From assembly GCA_039105265.1 (NCBI GenBank), contig JAPFFF010000018.1:1054001-1118000 (forward strand): 64,000 bases of DNA, read 5' to 3'. The notes below the pieces were generated by a model that had not been told where the DNA came from, did not search any database, and saw nothing but the letters and a program-made list of their open reading frames with translations. Position 1 is the first letter of the stretch, and each line of letters opens with the position of its first letter. This DNA comes from Tritrichomonas musculus. Taxonomy: Eukaryota > Parabasalia > Tritrichomonadida > Tritrichomonadidae. The translations under genes were made by a program, and so were the position numbers. Shown piece by piece: positions 10,201-19,508 of this stretch.

Positions 10201-12984
10201 ATAGCCTTTTTTATTGGTGCATGTGCATTTTTTGGTTATTTCATCGATCATCTCGTTTTCTTTAAGAGATCTACATTTTTGATCTCCTTGATCAATGCAT
10301 TCATCTTCTTTACAAGGTTCACAATATTTGGTGATAGGATTAATTCCTTCTCCAATACTGCATTGACTGATGCATTTACCGTCAGTTTTATTAATTCCTC
10401 CTGAAGTAATCTTGTAGCATTGGTTGTTAACTATGCAAAAGCCTTGACCACATTCTTTGCATCTTTTAGTAATTGAATCCTTTCCCTGCATAATTGGGCA
10501 TTGGCCACACTCATTACTTGCTTCAATTATTCCATCAGATCCGCTACATGAGCATGCATTTCCATTTTTCACTGAGTTTGTAGGGCATTGGCCGCATACT
10601 CTAGCATATGAATCATACCCTGTATCACATGTATCAATGCATTCTCCAGTTTCATTATTTACATACTCATTTGAACTGGTTAATCTGCATTTTCGTGTTT
10701 CACTATCAATGCATTTATTTAATTCACATTTATAGCACTGACCATTATCATTTATTATTTCATTAGGCTGGCATTGAATACACTCTGTAAAATTAGAATT
10801 AAATCCTTTGTTATCTTGGCATTGGCATTTTCCAGAATTAGCAACCGAGCCACTTGGACAAGTAATGCATAAATTATTTTCTGGGTTTAAGGCATTATAA
10901 ATTGATGATTCTGATATTTTTATGCATTCATAAGTATCTGGATTGATACATGAATCTTGACCACATGAAATGCATTTGTCACCTTCAGTGGATGGAACTT
11001 TTCCAATAGGACAGCGTTCGCATTTGCCTATATCAGTGCCATAAAAGCCTGGATCACATTGGCATTTACAAGTATCTTCATTTTTAATTGAATTTTCAGG
11101 ACATGCACCGCATAAATTGGTTACTGGTAGGATCCCTTCTCCTTCTGAGCAAGCTTCGCATTTTCCAGTTTGTTTGTTTATTCCTTCTTTACTGGGACAA
11201 GATCCACAGGTGCCTGAAGATAGAATTCCTTTTCCTGTGTCACATTTTTTACATTGTCTTGTTGAAGGATCAATTACTTCACCTTCTGAACATTCTCTAC
11301 AAATCCCAAGTATTGGATCAAATACTTTAGTGATATCATTACAAGAGCATTGTTTAAGTGTTGAATCATACGATGAACTGTCAGGACATTTAAAGCATTC
11401 AAGAGAACTTGAGTTAATTCCTTCATTTTCATTAATTGTTCTGCATTTTCGAGTTTGCATATCAATGCAGCTGTTTGAATCGCAAGTTCCACATTCTAAA
11501 TTACTTAAAATTCCTTGTTTCTCTGGACATTGGACGCATAGAGCATTTGAATTTAAAACAAATGTTTCTTGGCAAGTGCATTTGTTAGTCACTGGATCCT
11601 TTTTCATTCCTGTTGTTATATCTTTACAATATCTGTTTGCGTTGGTGGGATGGATGCATTGATCATATCTGCATGGAACACATTTTTGTGTCTGCCCGTT
11701 AAATCCATCATTTTCTGAACATTTTCTGCAAATATTGGTTCCCACTTGTGCTTCTTCAAAATCACCTCGCGATCTGCATTGTTTAGAGTCGGGATCAATG
11801 CATTTGGTGCCTGTGCATTCAACGCATTTATTATTCGAAGGAGTAGTTCCGGATGGACAATCTATGCATTTCATGCTTTCAAAGTCAATTATTTGATTAG
11901 GATCTGAGCATTTGCATCCGCCACTATTTATACCATTTTCAGGTATTGGGTAGCATTTTTTATTATAAGAATTGGGGCCAAAGAGGCAATGGGTACTTGA
12001 AGGGCAAGTATCGCAAGTTCCTGTCTCAGGATTATATAATTTACCATCACTGCATGATTTGCATATACCATTTTCAAGTATTTGATCATCCTTGCATGCT
12101 TTGCAATGTCCTGTGTCACTATCAACGCCTTCCCTTTCGTTGCAAGGAGCGCATTCATTGTTGGAATTGAGGCCGATTACTTGGTTGCCAGTTCGGGTGC
12201 AAACGCAAATGTTGTTTGAAGATGATCGAGTTGATCCAGCAGGGCATGTGATTATCTTTTTAGTAATCGGATCTATTCCTTCATTTGCATTGAAAGCCCT
12301 GCATTTTTCTGTTATTGGGTCTAAGCCTTTGCCACTAGAGCAACTAACGCAACGATTATTATTATCATATCCATTACCAGGAGGACATGGTCCACAAAAT
12401 CCTGAAGATAATATATGTTCGCCATCTTTGCAATATATGCATTTTTTAGATTCTGTATCAAAACCTAAACCTAAAAGACATTTGCAAATTTGATTTGAAG
12501 AAACTCCATTATCGGGACATAATCCACATTCATTTGTAAATGGATTAATTCCTTCATTTCTTTTGCAGGTGATGCATTGACCTGTAATTGAATCTTTGGC
12601 AGTATTAAATATACATGAGCCATTAATTATTGATACGCATTGGTTGTCTCCGCATGGGGAACAATATCCAGTCGAATTAAACCCATAGAAATTACCACAT
12701 TTGCATTTCTTTGTATCATTATCTTTCGTAACATTATATATGCTTTGTTTAACGCAATGCCCATTCGGATGAATGCATTCATCTTCTTCACAGGAACCAC
12801 ATTTGCCTGTGGTATGAGCAATTCCTTGATAATTATCGCAATATCCGCACTCGCCAGATTCTAGTATGCCTTGGCCTTCTGGGCAAAAAATACATTCATG
12901 TTTTGATGGATCATATCCATATCCATCATTACATTGATGTTCTTCACTTGTAATCAATTGAAATAGAACGTACAAGATAATCAT
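4216..12984 (-). CDS. Giant Cys-rich (EGF/GCC2-GCC3-like) single-pass surface protein, 2,922 aa
   Basis: The first 13 residues (MIILYVLFQLITS) form a short hydrophobic signal peptide. Residues of about 18-2540 are an unbroken run of Cys-rich modules built on GIDPxTxxCxxC-like motifs, resembling the EGF-like / GCC2-GCC3 repeats of protist surface proteins. A Pro/Thr-rich hinge (PPPTPTPEE) follows, then about 290 residues of Ser/Ile/Val-rich sequence without the Cys pattern and probably beta-rich. One transmembrane segment at about 2860-2884 ends in RKKK, followed by a 38-residue acidic cytosolic tail. It should sit in the plasma membrane with the Cys-rich stalk outside; adhesion or protection is an inference. 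The stop is TAA-A. There is no intron and no frameshift over 8.8 kb, which argues for active use. Many open frames on the other strand here are shadows of the codon pattern. Confidence 0.92.
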   Translation of the reverse strand: MIILYVLFQLITSEEHQCNDGYGYDPSKHECIFCPEGQGILESGECGYCDNYQGIAHTTGKCGSCEEDECIHPNGHCVKQSIYNVTKDNDTKKCKCGNFYGFNSTGYCSPCGDNQCVSIINGSCIFNTAKDSITGQCITCKRNEGINPFTNECGLCPDNGVSSNQICKCLLGLGFDTESKKCIYCKDGEHILSSGFCGPCPPGNGYDNNNRCVSCSSGKGLDPITEKCRAFNANEGIDPITKKIITCPAGSTRSSSNNICVCTRTGNQVIGLNSNNECAPCNEREGVDSDTGHCKACKDDQILENGICKSCSDGKLYNPETGTCDTCPSSTHCLFGPNSYNKKCYPIPENGINSGGCKCSDPNQIIDFESMKCIDCPSGTTPSNNKCVECTGTKCIDPDSKQCRSRGDFEEAQVGTNICRKCSENDGFNGQTQKCVPCRYDQCIHPTNANRYCKDITTGMKKDPVTNKCTCQETFVLNSNALCVQCPEKQGILSNLECGTCDSNSCIDMQTRKCRTINENEGINSSSLECFKCPDSSSYDSTLKQCSCNDITKVFDPILGICRECSEGEVIDPSTRQCKKCDTGKGILSSGTCGSCPSKEGINKQTGKCEACSEGEGILPVTNLCGACPENSIKNEDTCKCQCDPGFYGTDIGKCERCPIGKVPSTEGDKCISCGQDSCINPDTYECIKISESSIYNALNPENNLCITCPSGSVANSGKCQCQDNKGFNSNFTECIQCQPNEIINDNGQCYKCELNKCIDSETRKCRLTSSNEYVNNETGECIDTCDTGYDSYARVCGQCPTNSVKNGNACSCSGSDGIIEASNECGQCPIMQGKDSITKRCKECGQGFCIVNNQCYKITSGGINKTDGKCISQCSIGEGINPITKYCEPCKEDECIDQGDQKCRSLKENEMIDEITKKCTCTNKKGYNKYKTKCIDCGEGFCISSDGLCQSVGYKYIDSSTGKCSNECSEGYDPLTRLCGICANGTIIQSKKCVCPTNQGILEDSFECGTCPNGQGIDENGRCSICPDKFGIDPTSNKCVQCQVSQGYGIDHDSRFCRKCESNEHVISETKECGQCKSNEGISPITGECILCRLPYTIDPKTNLCLCPVGQGIGNNNKCGICENGIDPDTNKCTTCYTKKQGIDPFTKMCRTCNPNEGIDPINWECVVCPEGSSVKDDTLKCLCPPKQGFDENRQSCITCGDGEGISSSNYKCGICLYGYGLNPESLLCEKCETNQGVDKESKQCIECPFLQAINPVTKFCEDCLISDGKGIWPNGRCGACGADQFIDNETGRCSCIENNKGLIYNSKSEYDCVTCNSGDGIDPVTGLCRKCPEGQGINSTNGRCTVCGEKEGIEYGTKHCITCPENQGINFDGQCSTCPGESTKDNVTDKCKCPDKQGWLYNSRCSDCGKNGINPITNKCEPCNISNGEGIDPETRYCTKCDAIDPRTNECMTCPEGSIANKTTHLCECEGKKGIDPSTKKCVECRSNQGINPETMMCGRCNTGEGIDNTTGKCTICPLGEGLDATTSICVKCPSDQINFIDGKCTTCSDSQIKNETTKKCICPKKKGFQSQYNQTCIECPVGKGINPTNLVCSTCGQHDCIDPQSGLCRERKPDEGINYDTKVCMTCPEGTTIDSYTFICKCPNGQGYDQEGNCGACQEGEGINVSSNKCGKCALAYGIDDSGYCTACKTNECVDRLNYKCISPLNGQINDQDTRLCTCELGYGYNIQSEECEKCNDLYGVDSNTNECKQCSNNECIDWFNSECHEMINGQVKNETDNKCICPDKQGYDNRKSKKCIDCPFRQGIDQNTKLCRECKYDENEGIDPITKICRKCLDNEGIDYNTRECIACPAGSSPNANNQCQCNEVGYGFDNTSSTCIKCNDGEGINAITYRCEVCYSQYGIDHDTKICIRCNSDDKCINTISGECNTILEGQIKNQNNYKCMCNIGYGFDQLGENCIKCQDNEGTDWVTGFCTSCPSNTIFNENISRCVCENKKGFDSEYKECISCESGKGIDPSSWQCREFYQNECINPFTGFWKNISLYQNKQYNTNLCYCSNYYELDPLTGDCKQCAEDEGLDWNTKECKKCEPGQTIDTNLHACVCDNKKGFDSNYTQCIDCLPGEGVDKTSKKCRPYKESRSECIDPSTGNWLSITSQNINMEREELTNICKCKDNLGFNSSTKECQKCDNGQGIDPITKECSVCKENEGIDWFTGACRVCSNNQIIGIEKKCVCKDKYGFNSVSHECEECPNGQTANPVTFECEQCSENQCIDRISGSCKQLIENQIKDEKGLCTCEPGLGYNETTNKCDSCGYGSGINLTTNKCEKCQPNEGIDINTGICGQCKDKQGINSITGFCVSCNEGEGINPLTKRCEKCQPNEGIDINTGICGQCKDKQGINSTTGFCVSCNEGEGINPLTRRCEKCQPNEGIDINTGICGQCKDKQGINSTTGFCVSCNEGEGINPLTRRCEKCQPNEGIDANTGICGTCQQGTGIDSSNNMCTKCTDPLCTTCSRNNNYCTFCSDKYIAIDGACVEDQIVVITPPPTPTPEEYKPTESGDTIIIEEKPSETENTNYYVNIDQSDKTVVISDVGQSNLSLIIDNKVESITVQPKTEKPLEIVVSYDNSNNDDNAEKPIITIDTSNSSSAFTSLKGEGKVKIENQKLGDDLELDQIVPNKDEQISIDSQSKVTVNHINIYGNSKVDFTNTKTKAVVKSITVQQKASTELNNVIINGSFKAGLSSFVSLSESADVSLSDIEISSSNMASKTNPILVGDLSSIPKSITIIDTNINDILEENIFVIAESNKNKFNCGEWAKKFHQSQNSYYNHADCKDSDDRTMKILFADNKDLGRKSGGGLKGGAIAGIVIAVVVVVAVIGILVYFFVFRKKKTESENENESISSGQENQSPIQDNQESDESVNTAI
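5535..6008 (-). repeat. 144-bp in-frame tandem repeat inside the Cys-rich gene (about 3.3 copies)
   Basis: Near-identical 144-bp units (48 residues, each with EGEGINPLT, CEKCQPNEGID and TGICGQC) recur with starts near 5601, 5745 and 5889. Copies differ at only a few bases, unlike the diverged modules in the rest of the gene. This indicates recent unequal crossing-over near the membrane-proximal end of the stalk. Confidence 0.9.
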
Positions 12985-14073
12985 TAAAAAATAGTGTTTT
13001 ATTCGATTGAATAGTTATTGAATTTTTCAAATAAATATGATTATTTCATTCAATTTGGAACCAAATACATCTTTTAAAATAAAGTATTTTTATATATATA
13101 ATACTAGTTTTTTGAAGAAAAAGAAAAGTATCAGTAATATATTATCAATTAATTGAAAATCCTCAAACCTTAAAATCTTTCTTTTTGATACAGGTAAATG
13201 TTGTGGAATGTTTTGATTCAATTATTTTCTTTTAAAGGAAAAATTTTTATTTATATTCCACTATTAATGTAATATTTTTTTTTTTTTTTTTTTATCCACT
13301 ATTAATAGTGGAATAATATGTTAAATGAGATTTATCTTGTACATTTTCTCAATATTATTAATTTTACATAAAAGCAAACTCATACAAATTAAAAATTATG
13401 ACAATTTTTTTTTTTTATTTAATTGAATTAGAGAAAAAAGTGATGTCGTTGGTAAGCAAATGATATGTGAAGTAAAAATTTTATATTTAAATAATTCTTT
13501 TTATTTGTTTTATTCAATACTTAAACAAAATTGCTGTATTTTCGGTTTGATAGCGAAGAAGTACAGTTTGATGGTGGAAAAATTTAATTCAAAAGTGGAA
13601 TAAATATAAAAAAAATATGAAATTATTATAATTATTTGCTTTTAAGAATGATTAAAGTATTTAATTGCTCAGCTAATTAGCAAAAATAAAACTTTCATAT
13701 TATATGTTTAAGGGTACTCTCAAACAGGGAAGGTCAACGTTGAAAAAATTGATAACGAAACGACCGTTTAAAAGTTCTTCGTTATCAACGTTGTCAACGT
13801 TAAATTGATGTCAACGTCAACGTGACAAATGAAATTGAAAATTATCGCCCCAAAATCTGTCACTTTTTCTCCTTTTTCAATATCAATTCAACGAGTTGAA
13901 ATCAATTTATTATGAATAATTAATGATTCATTTTTTAAAATAATAAATCTCATTTTATAATAAAATATCAACCGCCTAAGATATATTATAATAGGTCATA
14001 ATTCGATTTTCAAAATATCTAAAAAAATATGAAAACAATATAGAAAAATTAGAATTATTCTTGATGATATATA
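12985..14073. other. Intergenic between the Cys-rich gene and element A
   Basis: No gene is seen. It holds a 14-bp inverted repeat (ATTCCACTATTAAT at 13255-13268 and its reverse complement at 13301-13314) with a T run in the loop. The right arm also forms the 16-bp palindrome CCACTATTAATAGTGG (13296-13311). A cluster of GTCAACGT-type words lies at 13732-13830. The promoter of the Cys-rich gene must lie here, but I cannot point to it. Confidence 0.5.
13730..13830. repeat. Cluster of GTCAACGT words with hairpin potential
   Basis: GTCAACGTTG, GTCAACGTTA and GTCAACGTCAACGTGA occur within 100 bases, in DNA where CG-containing words are rare. TTGATAACGAA (near 13750) pairs with TTCGTTATCAA (near 13778), so a stem is possible. 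It could be an end of an old transposon or a protein-binding array. Confidence 0.4.
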
Positions 14074-14400
14074 TAGGTGGACTCGGAGATGTTCAGGTAA
14101 AGACCAGATTTAATTTTGTAATGACTAAAACTTTGTTTACTAATACTCATTTTGATTTTCTATGTCTAAAAAGTCTTTTCCTATATGACAAAAAAAAATT
14201 CTAAATCCAAAAAGTTGCTTTCAAAAAGTCAAAAATATTTTCTAAGTATAAAAAGTCTTTTCCTAAAAGTCACTAAAATATTCCATCGCCTCAAAAGTTG
14301 TTTTCAAAAAGTCAAACCTTTGATTCCGATGAGTAAAAGTGATATGCTAAAAAGAAGAAGAAGCATTCCTATACCCAGAACTTTTTTAATAATAGAGACA
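14074..14400 (+). repeat. Left terminal inverted repeat of element A (intact arm)
   Basis: It pairs with 15310-15508 plus 17583-17710 on the other strand. Because it is uninterrupted, it preserves the pre-insertion sequence of the site where B landed in the other arm. Confidence 0.9.
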
Positions 14401-14831
14401 TTGGAAATGTTTAAATAACTCGTTGTTTTTGGACCAAAAAGAAATCATTATATTCAAAACTAAAAATAAATGTATCTTCATTTGTATGTATTTTTATTAC
14501 TGTATGCTTATTTAAATGTACTTTTATTTTAAAAAAATTAATCTAATTTTTATTTAATTAAAAAAAATTAATTATATATTTCTCATTTTATTTAATTATA
14601 TAATTAAGTTGAATAAAAACATTAAGCAATGAAGAATATGTTCTTATGTGATGAAAATCTGTTTTCAAAGGACGTTTGAGTATTTGAATGCTCAAATGTC
14701 AACAGAATTTATTTTGACCATATATGGTCATTTAAAGAACAAAATCATTTAGAACTAATGAACATCGAAAATATTTACAAAAATGATTTTTTAATACATT
14801 ACATCATTGGTATTTAAAATGCAAATATTGT

Positions 14832-15082
14832 TTTTAAGGAACAAATCCAGTACGTTATTTTTGAATAGGAGAACGTTTATTATTTGAATAGTTGCATGTC
14901 TCTGAAAAAGTTTAAATTGACTAGGTTTGTTTTTGACACTTATTTTACAATTTAAATAAACATTATGACATGTTATATGAAGTGAATGAAAATAATCGTT
15001 TTTTATTTAACATGTCATCTTATTCTTTGAGAATGTCAAAAAAAATTGCGGTTACTAAACGTACTGGATTTGTACCTTAAAA
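14832..15082. repeat. Candidate 251-bp short inverted-repeat element inside A
   Basis: The arms TTTTAAGGAACAAATCCAGT (from 14832) and its near-perfect reverse complement ending at 15082 match at about 23 of 24 positions. No convincing target duplication is visible, so it may be an old MITE or an internal palindrome of A. Confidence 0.4.
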
Positions 15083-15508
15083 GGTATCTAAAAATAAATA
15101 TAATATCTTGAATTGAATGGACGTTGCTGTTTTGAGTTCCCAAACGTCGTCAATAACAAAATAATGAAACTTTTAATATATATTTATACATTTATTAAAT
15201 AGTATTGAACATTTATATTATTTTTCAATATAATACTAAAATGATGAGTTTTTGATATAAATATTATGAGATTTTGTTTGAAAATTATAGAAAAATTAGT
15301 TAAATTAATTGTCTCTATTATTAAAAAAGTTCTGGGTATAGGAATGCTTCTTCTTCTTTTTAGCATATCACTTTTACTCATCGGAATCAAAGGTTTGACT
15401 TTTTGAAAACAACTTTTGAGGCGATGGAATATTTTAGTGACTTTTAGGAAAAGACTTTTTATACTTAGAAAATATTTTTGACTTTTTGAAAGCAACTTTT
15501 TGGATTTA

Positions 15509-17580
15509 TAGTTAGTGGACAAAAGTCAATTTCTGGACAAAAGTCTGTTTCACTACTGTTTCTTCATTATAGAATAATAATTTTTCCATGAAAATTTATA
15601 ATAATAAAATGCATTAAATGCAATCATTTTTTATACCATTAAAAAGTATTTTAAGGGAAAAATAAAATCATATAAATAATTGATAAAAACTATCATATGT
15701 TTTCCTTTTTTAGTATTTGTATTTATATATATATTTATATTTAATTGATGGGTATTTTTCTTCATATTACTATGTTTTTATTAAGATAATTTAAAATATT
15801 TCTTTTGGCATCAGTCTCAAAAAGTTCAAAAGTAAACTTTTTGAAACATTTACTAAAAATCTTTTAAAATTGAAGAAAAAATAGCATTTATTAAAGAGTA
15901 ATGGTAAGTAAAAAGAGTAATGGCTGTAAAATAATTGATAAATCAAATTTATAAATACTAATTATTCATTTTTATTTTTATCAAAATCTAATTAAAAATT
16001 ATTCATTTTTAATATAAAAATTATCTTCTAAGATCAATAAATACAGACATTGATATGAAAAATGGAAAAAATTGAATTGGATGGCATATTTGTTTATTAA
16101 ATTAACATAGAAAAATGCATTGGTGCTTATTATGTAATCACTTTCGCTTGTTACAATATTATAAGATGAAACTAAATCATCAAATGAATATTATTTCTGC
16201 AAATTAGGTATCATGCAAATATTACTTTTAATTTTGAAAAGATGCCCAAATAAATTTGAAGCAAACAAAACAGTAGTACCTAATTTTAATTAATGAAATA
16301 TTGAATAAAATATTCAATATTTATTTAAATGACAAAAAAATGAATGCAAATAATTGAATTTTAGAAAATTTCTCGGCTATTTTTTTATCTTATGGATATA
16401 TTATAATTATATATCTTTTATATTCCAAATAAAACTTTATCTATATTCTTTATTTCAATTTTTCCAAATAATCATATCTGATAATATTAATTCAGAATTA
16501 TATTATGTTTTATATATATATAGTGTAAATATGAGCGAAAAACTTGTTCATAAAAAGTGAGGTTATATTGCTTAAAATAGCTCAGAAGATAGTAAAAAAA
16601 CATTTTTGAATTCAAAAAATTATTAACTTAAAATAGGCATCATTATCCAGCTGAATTTTTCATGAAATACTGTGATTTCTATATATTATTATACCAAAAT
16701 ACACGTATTAGTATATTATATAAACAAAATGTGGAGACTATGACAACTCTGCAGAAGAGGTCATCTTAAAAATATATTATAAAAAAGAATGATATTTACA
16801 AATCCGATCTATAATTTTTATTATTATTAGATTATTTGAGAATCATCTTCGATATAATTCTTATTGAATAAATAAAATAAATAAAATATGAATAAGAATT
16901 GGAAGGAAATATGAAATTATTAAAAATATGGATTTCAATGAATTTCACCAAAATTTCAAATAATAAAGCATTTAAACATATAAAATGAAACATACACAAT
17001 CAAATATTTAGAATACTTAATTTTGTGTCTTAAATACAAAATATCAAAATATTTGTTGAATTTTTATTTTTTTTAAAAAATGGCGTTTATCCAAATGTAT
17101 AAAGGATATTCTTCAAAATAAATAGCATATTCATGAATAGCTTAAAATTGTTTATTATTTAATTAACATGCCATTTCCTAAAAGGTATGATTTTAATATA
17201 AAATTTTCAAATTTTCAGAATATTTGATATTGTATAAAAAAGAGTCAATATCAAATAATTAAGTTCTCACACAATTTATATAATGAAGATTAATAGTATT
17301 AGTATATAAATGTTATATTATAAATCTTAAATCTTATTTAATTTTTGAAAAATTAACGATTTTATTTTTTTTGTCCTATCATAATTGAATAAAGGAATTT
17401 TCATGAATATAAAAGAAATTAGTATTTACTTGAATTAAATAAAATATTTATACATAAATATTTTATATTCATGATAAACAAAGAGTGAAAACTCTCTATA
17501 TTGTTTTAAAAAACTTATTTTTTTCGACATGTGAAGTGAAACAGACTTTTGTCCTGAAACAGACTTTTTTCCACTAACTA
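15509..17580. mobile_element. Element B: 2.07-kb non-autonomous TIR element, TA target, inserted in A
   Basis: The ends are TAGTTAGTGG...CCACTAACTA with TA duplicated at 15507-15508 and 17581-17582. Removing it and one TA restores exactly the sequence seen in the intact arm of A. Within each end the word GACAAAAGTC or AAAAGTCTGTTTC occurs twice in tandem, so each terminus is an inverted repeat containing direct repeats, as in some Tc1/mariner elements. The interior is A+T-rich and holds no gene; the only open frame near 16354 is short and of low complexity. Movement must have relied on a transposase encoded elsewhere. Confidence 0.88.
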
Positions 17581-18026
17581 TAGAATTTTTTTTTGTCATT
17601 TAGGAAAAGACTTTTTAGACATAGAAAATCAAAATGAGTATTAGTAAACAAAGTTTTAGTCATTACAAAATTAAATCTGGTCTTTACCTGAACATCTCCG
17701 AGTCCACCTATACTTTCACACTAGTGTTGTTCATTTTAAATATGCTAAAATTCATGATAAGCTATTTCATTTATGGGTACTCTCCTATTATTTTGCTTCG
17801 TTCTCTCAATTTTCTGAGGGCTCTCAAATTTGAATGGTGGATAAAAATAAAAATTTTATGGATTTTATGCGATTGAATTTTTGAATGCTCACAATTTTTA
17901 CTGATAACAGCAAGCAATTTTACTGTATTATCCTCAAACAAATCACTATTCTTGATGGAATGCAGCCATCAAGATCATTACTTTTAACTAATTGCACAAC
18001 AATATATTTCAAATTTTAATTTTCGC

Positions 18027-18395
18027 AATCAAATTGTATTTGATTTTACAACATTCGATGTTTGAATCATTTGCACTAAGTTCAATGTTATATATTCATT
18101 TATTAACAAAGATTACTACGATTATCAATACATATTGAACAATTATAGTAATCAAATTGTATTTGATTTTACAACATTCGATGTTTGAATCATTTACACT
18201 AAGTTCAATGTTATATATTCATTTATTAACAAAGATTACTACGATTATCAATACATATTGAACAATTATAGTAATCAAATTGTATTTGATTTTACAACAT
18301 TCGATGTTTGAATCATTTACACTAAGTTCAATGTTATATATTCATTTATTAACAAAGATTACTACGATTATCAATACATATTAAACCATTTTGAC
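18027..18395 (+). repeat. Three tandem 123-bp units in the left inverted end of D
   Basis: Units start at 18027, 18150 and 18273 with AATCAAATTGTATTTGATTT and are almost identical. The same unit occurs inverted near the right end of D (two full copies plus a part), so the array belongs to the terminal structure and is not random satellite DNA. Confidence 0.9.
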
Positions 18396-18569
18396 ATTCA
18401 TTCACAGTTATTCTTTTATACCAATGTATATATTCGCTTAATAGATGATATATTTTGTTTTTATATATTCACTTTATATTGTTTCTTTTAATATTTCAAA
18501 AATATATATAAAAAAAATTAAATGATTAAATGATGAGATATGATTAATTTTTATTTTTCCAAATTATGC

Positions 18570-19508
18570 TTAAGTATAGTCTGTATTTGCCAGTGTTTGT
18601 AGTAAACGTAATAATTTTTGTCCTCTTGAGAGTGTGCTTATGTTGTTTCTTCTCCAAATGTACTCAAAAACATATCCTGATGCATCTAATGAGCTGATTC
18701 CGCATGATTTAATCTTTTTGAACTTGAGTTCTCTCCACATACGTTCTACATGCTGTGTATGGGACTCGGTTTCTGGATCTACAAAATTCTGTGAATGGTT
18801 GACCGACAAATGTGTGAAATTTTTATCTGGAATGTTCTCTATCTGCTGATAAGATGCCCAAGTGTCCGAGTGTATGATAGATCCATCTGCTATGTGTTTC
18901 TTGATCTCATCATTCAATGTAGGTGCAGTTCTGTCTGGAACAACTAGAGCGAAAGCTTTGTCTGTTTCTCTGCAAATACCTCCAAAGACCCAAACAGTTT
19001 TCAATAAACGTCCTCTGTTATACTTCCTATGTGTTATAACTGTTTCGTCGATTTCTACGTGCATGTTGGGTCCTCCTATTTGTTCTTGTGGTCCTTCTGT
19101 TACTTCTTCCACAACTGAGTCCCTGAAAGCCGTAAAAAAGTTGGTAACAGTATTCTTATTGACATTGCACTCTGCACAAGTGTCGATCAAAGAATACTGG
19201 TTTACCCAACAATAAGCTAACGCCATGAAGGTTGGTGGATCAATATGAGCTCTCGTTAGAACGGTTCGATGAAATAATGAAAAATGAGTGTGGCATCTCG
19301 TGCAATAACGCAATCTATTAAAGTAAGTATTAGCTGCTGAGTGTATATTTGATGTTTCTTCTTTGCAATTCGGACAAGGACACGAATTTTCTATTATATT
19401 TAATGAATAAAATAGGTTCAATAATAAATCCTTGTTTGAACAAAAAGTATAGATTCCAATAAGATTATTTGCTGAGTTTTCGAATAAATTAATGAAAAAT
19501 TGATCCAT
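18570..19508 (-). CDS. IS1595/ISXO2-like (Merlin-type) DDE transposase, 312 aa, whole
   Basis: An N-terminal zinc-ribbon pattern (CPCPNC at 43-48, CTRC at 69-72) is followed by a helix-turn-helix-like region. The IS1595/ISXO2 DDE fold follows: EIDET (D154), HSDTWASY (D215) and HVERMWRELK (E256). About 300 residues is normal for this family, called Merlin in eukaryotes. The frame is open from ATG to stop with no visible damage. It lies 175 bp inside the 123-bp array of the left end of D and is transcribed toward that end. It could be D's own transposase or that of a Merlin element inserted into D. I found no separate inverted ends around it, and Merlin elements usually leave 8-9 bp duplications, not the 6 bp seen around D. 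Confidence 0.9.
   Translation of the reverse strand: MDQFFINLFENSANNLIGIYTFCSNKDLLLNLFYSLNIIENSCPCPNCKEETSNIHSAANTYFNRLRYCTRCHTHFSLFHRTVLTRAHIDPPTFMALAYCWVNQYSLIDTCAECNVNKNTVTNFFTAFRDSVVEEVTEGPQEQIGGPNMHVEIDETVITHRKYNRGRLLKTVWVFGGICRETDKAFALVVPDRTAPTLNDEIKKHIADGSIIHSDTWASYQQIENIPDKNFTHLSVNHSQNFVDPETESHTQHVERMWRELKFKKIKSCGISSLDASGYVFEYIWRRNNISTLSRGQKLLRLLQTLANTDYT

Larger units (their letters stand above)
14074..17710. mobile_element. Element A: TIR transposon, non-autonomous, TA target, split by element B
   Basis: The ends are TAGGTGGACTC...GAGTCCACCTA flanked by TA on both sides. The left inverted arm is 14074-14400 (327 bp). The right arm is 15310-15508 plus 17583-17710, again 327 bp once the B insertion is set aside. 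The arms are nearly identical base for base. The interior (14401-15309) has no gene. Small Lys-rich open frames in both arms are the same sequence read in the two orientations, not genes. The original length is about 1.56 kb. TA duplication suggests a Tc1/mariner-pogo type, but without a transposase the family is open. Confidence 0.88.

Noticed and set aside
11117-11662. 181-codon open frame on the + strand
   Set aside because: It is a shadow of the Cys-rich gene on the other strand; its His/Ser/Pro-rich make-up is what the reverse of Cys/Gly/Asp codons gives, and many similar frames occur along the same gene.
13712-13721. GGGTACTCTC at 13712 as another end of element D
   Set aside because: Only 10 bases agree with D's end; the following sequence is different and no inverted partner lies nearby.
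14185-15522. Two open frames encoding the same Lys-rich peptide in opposite orientation
   Set aside because: They are the two inverted arms of element A read in the two directions; composition and position show no sign of a gene.
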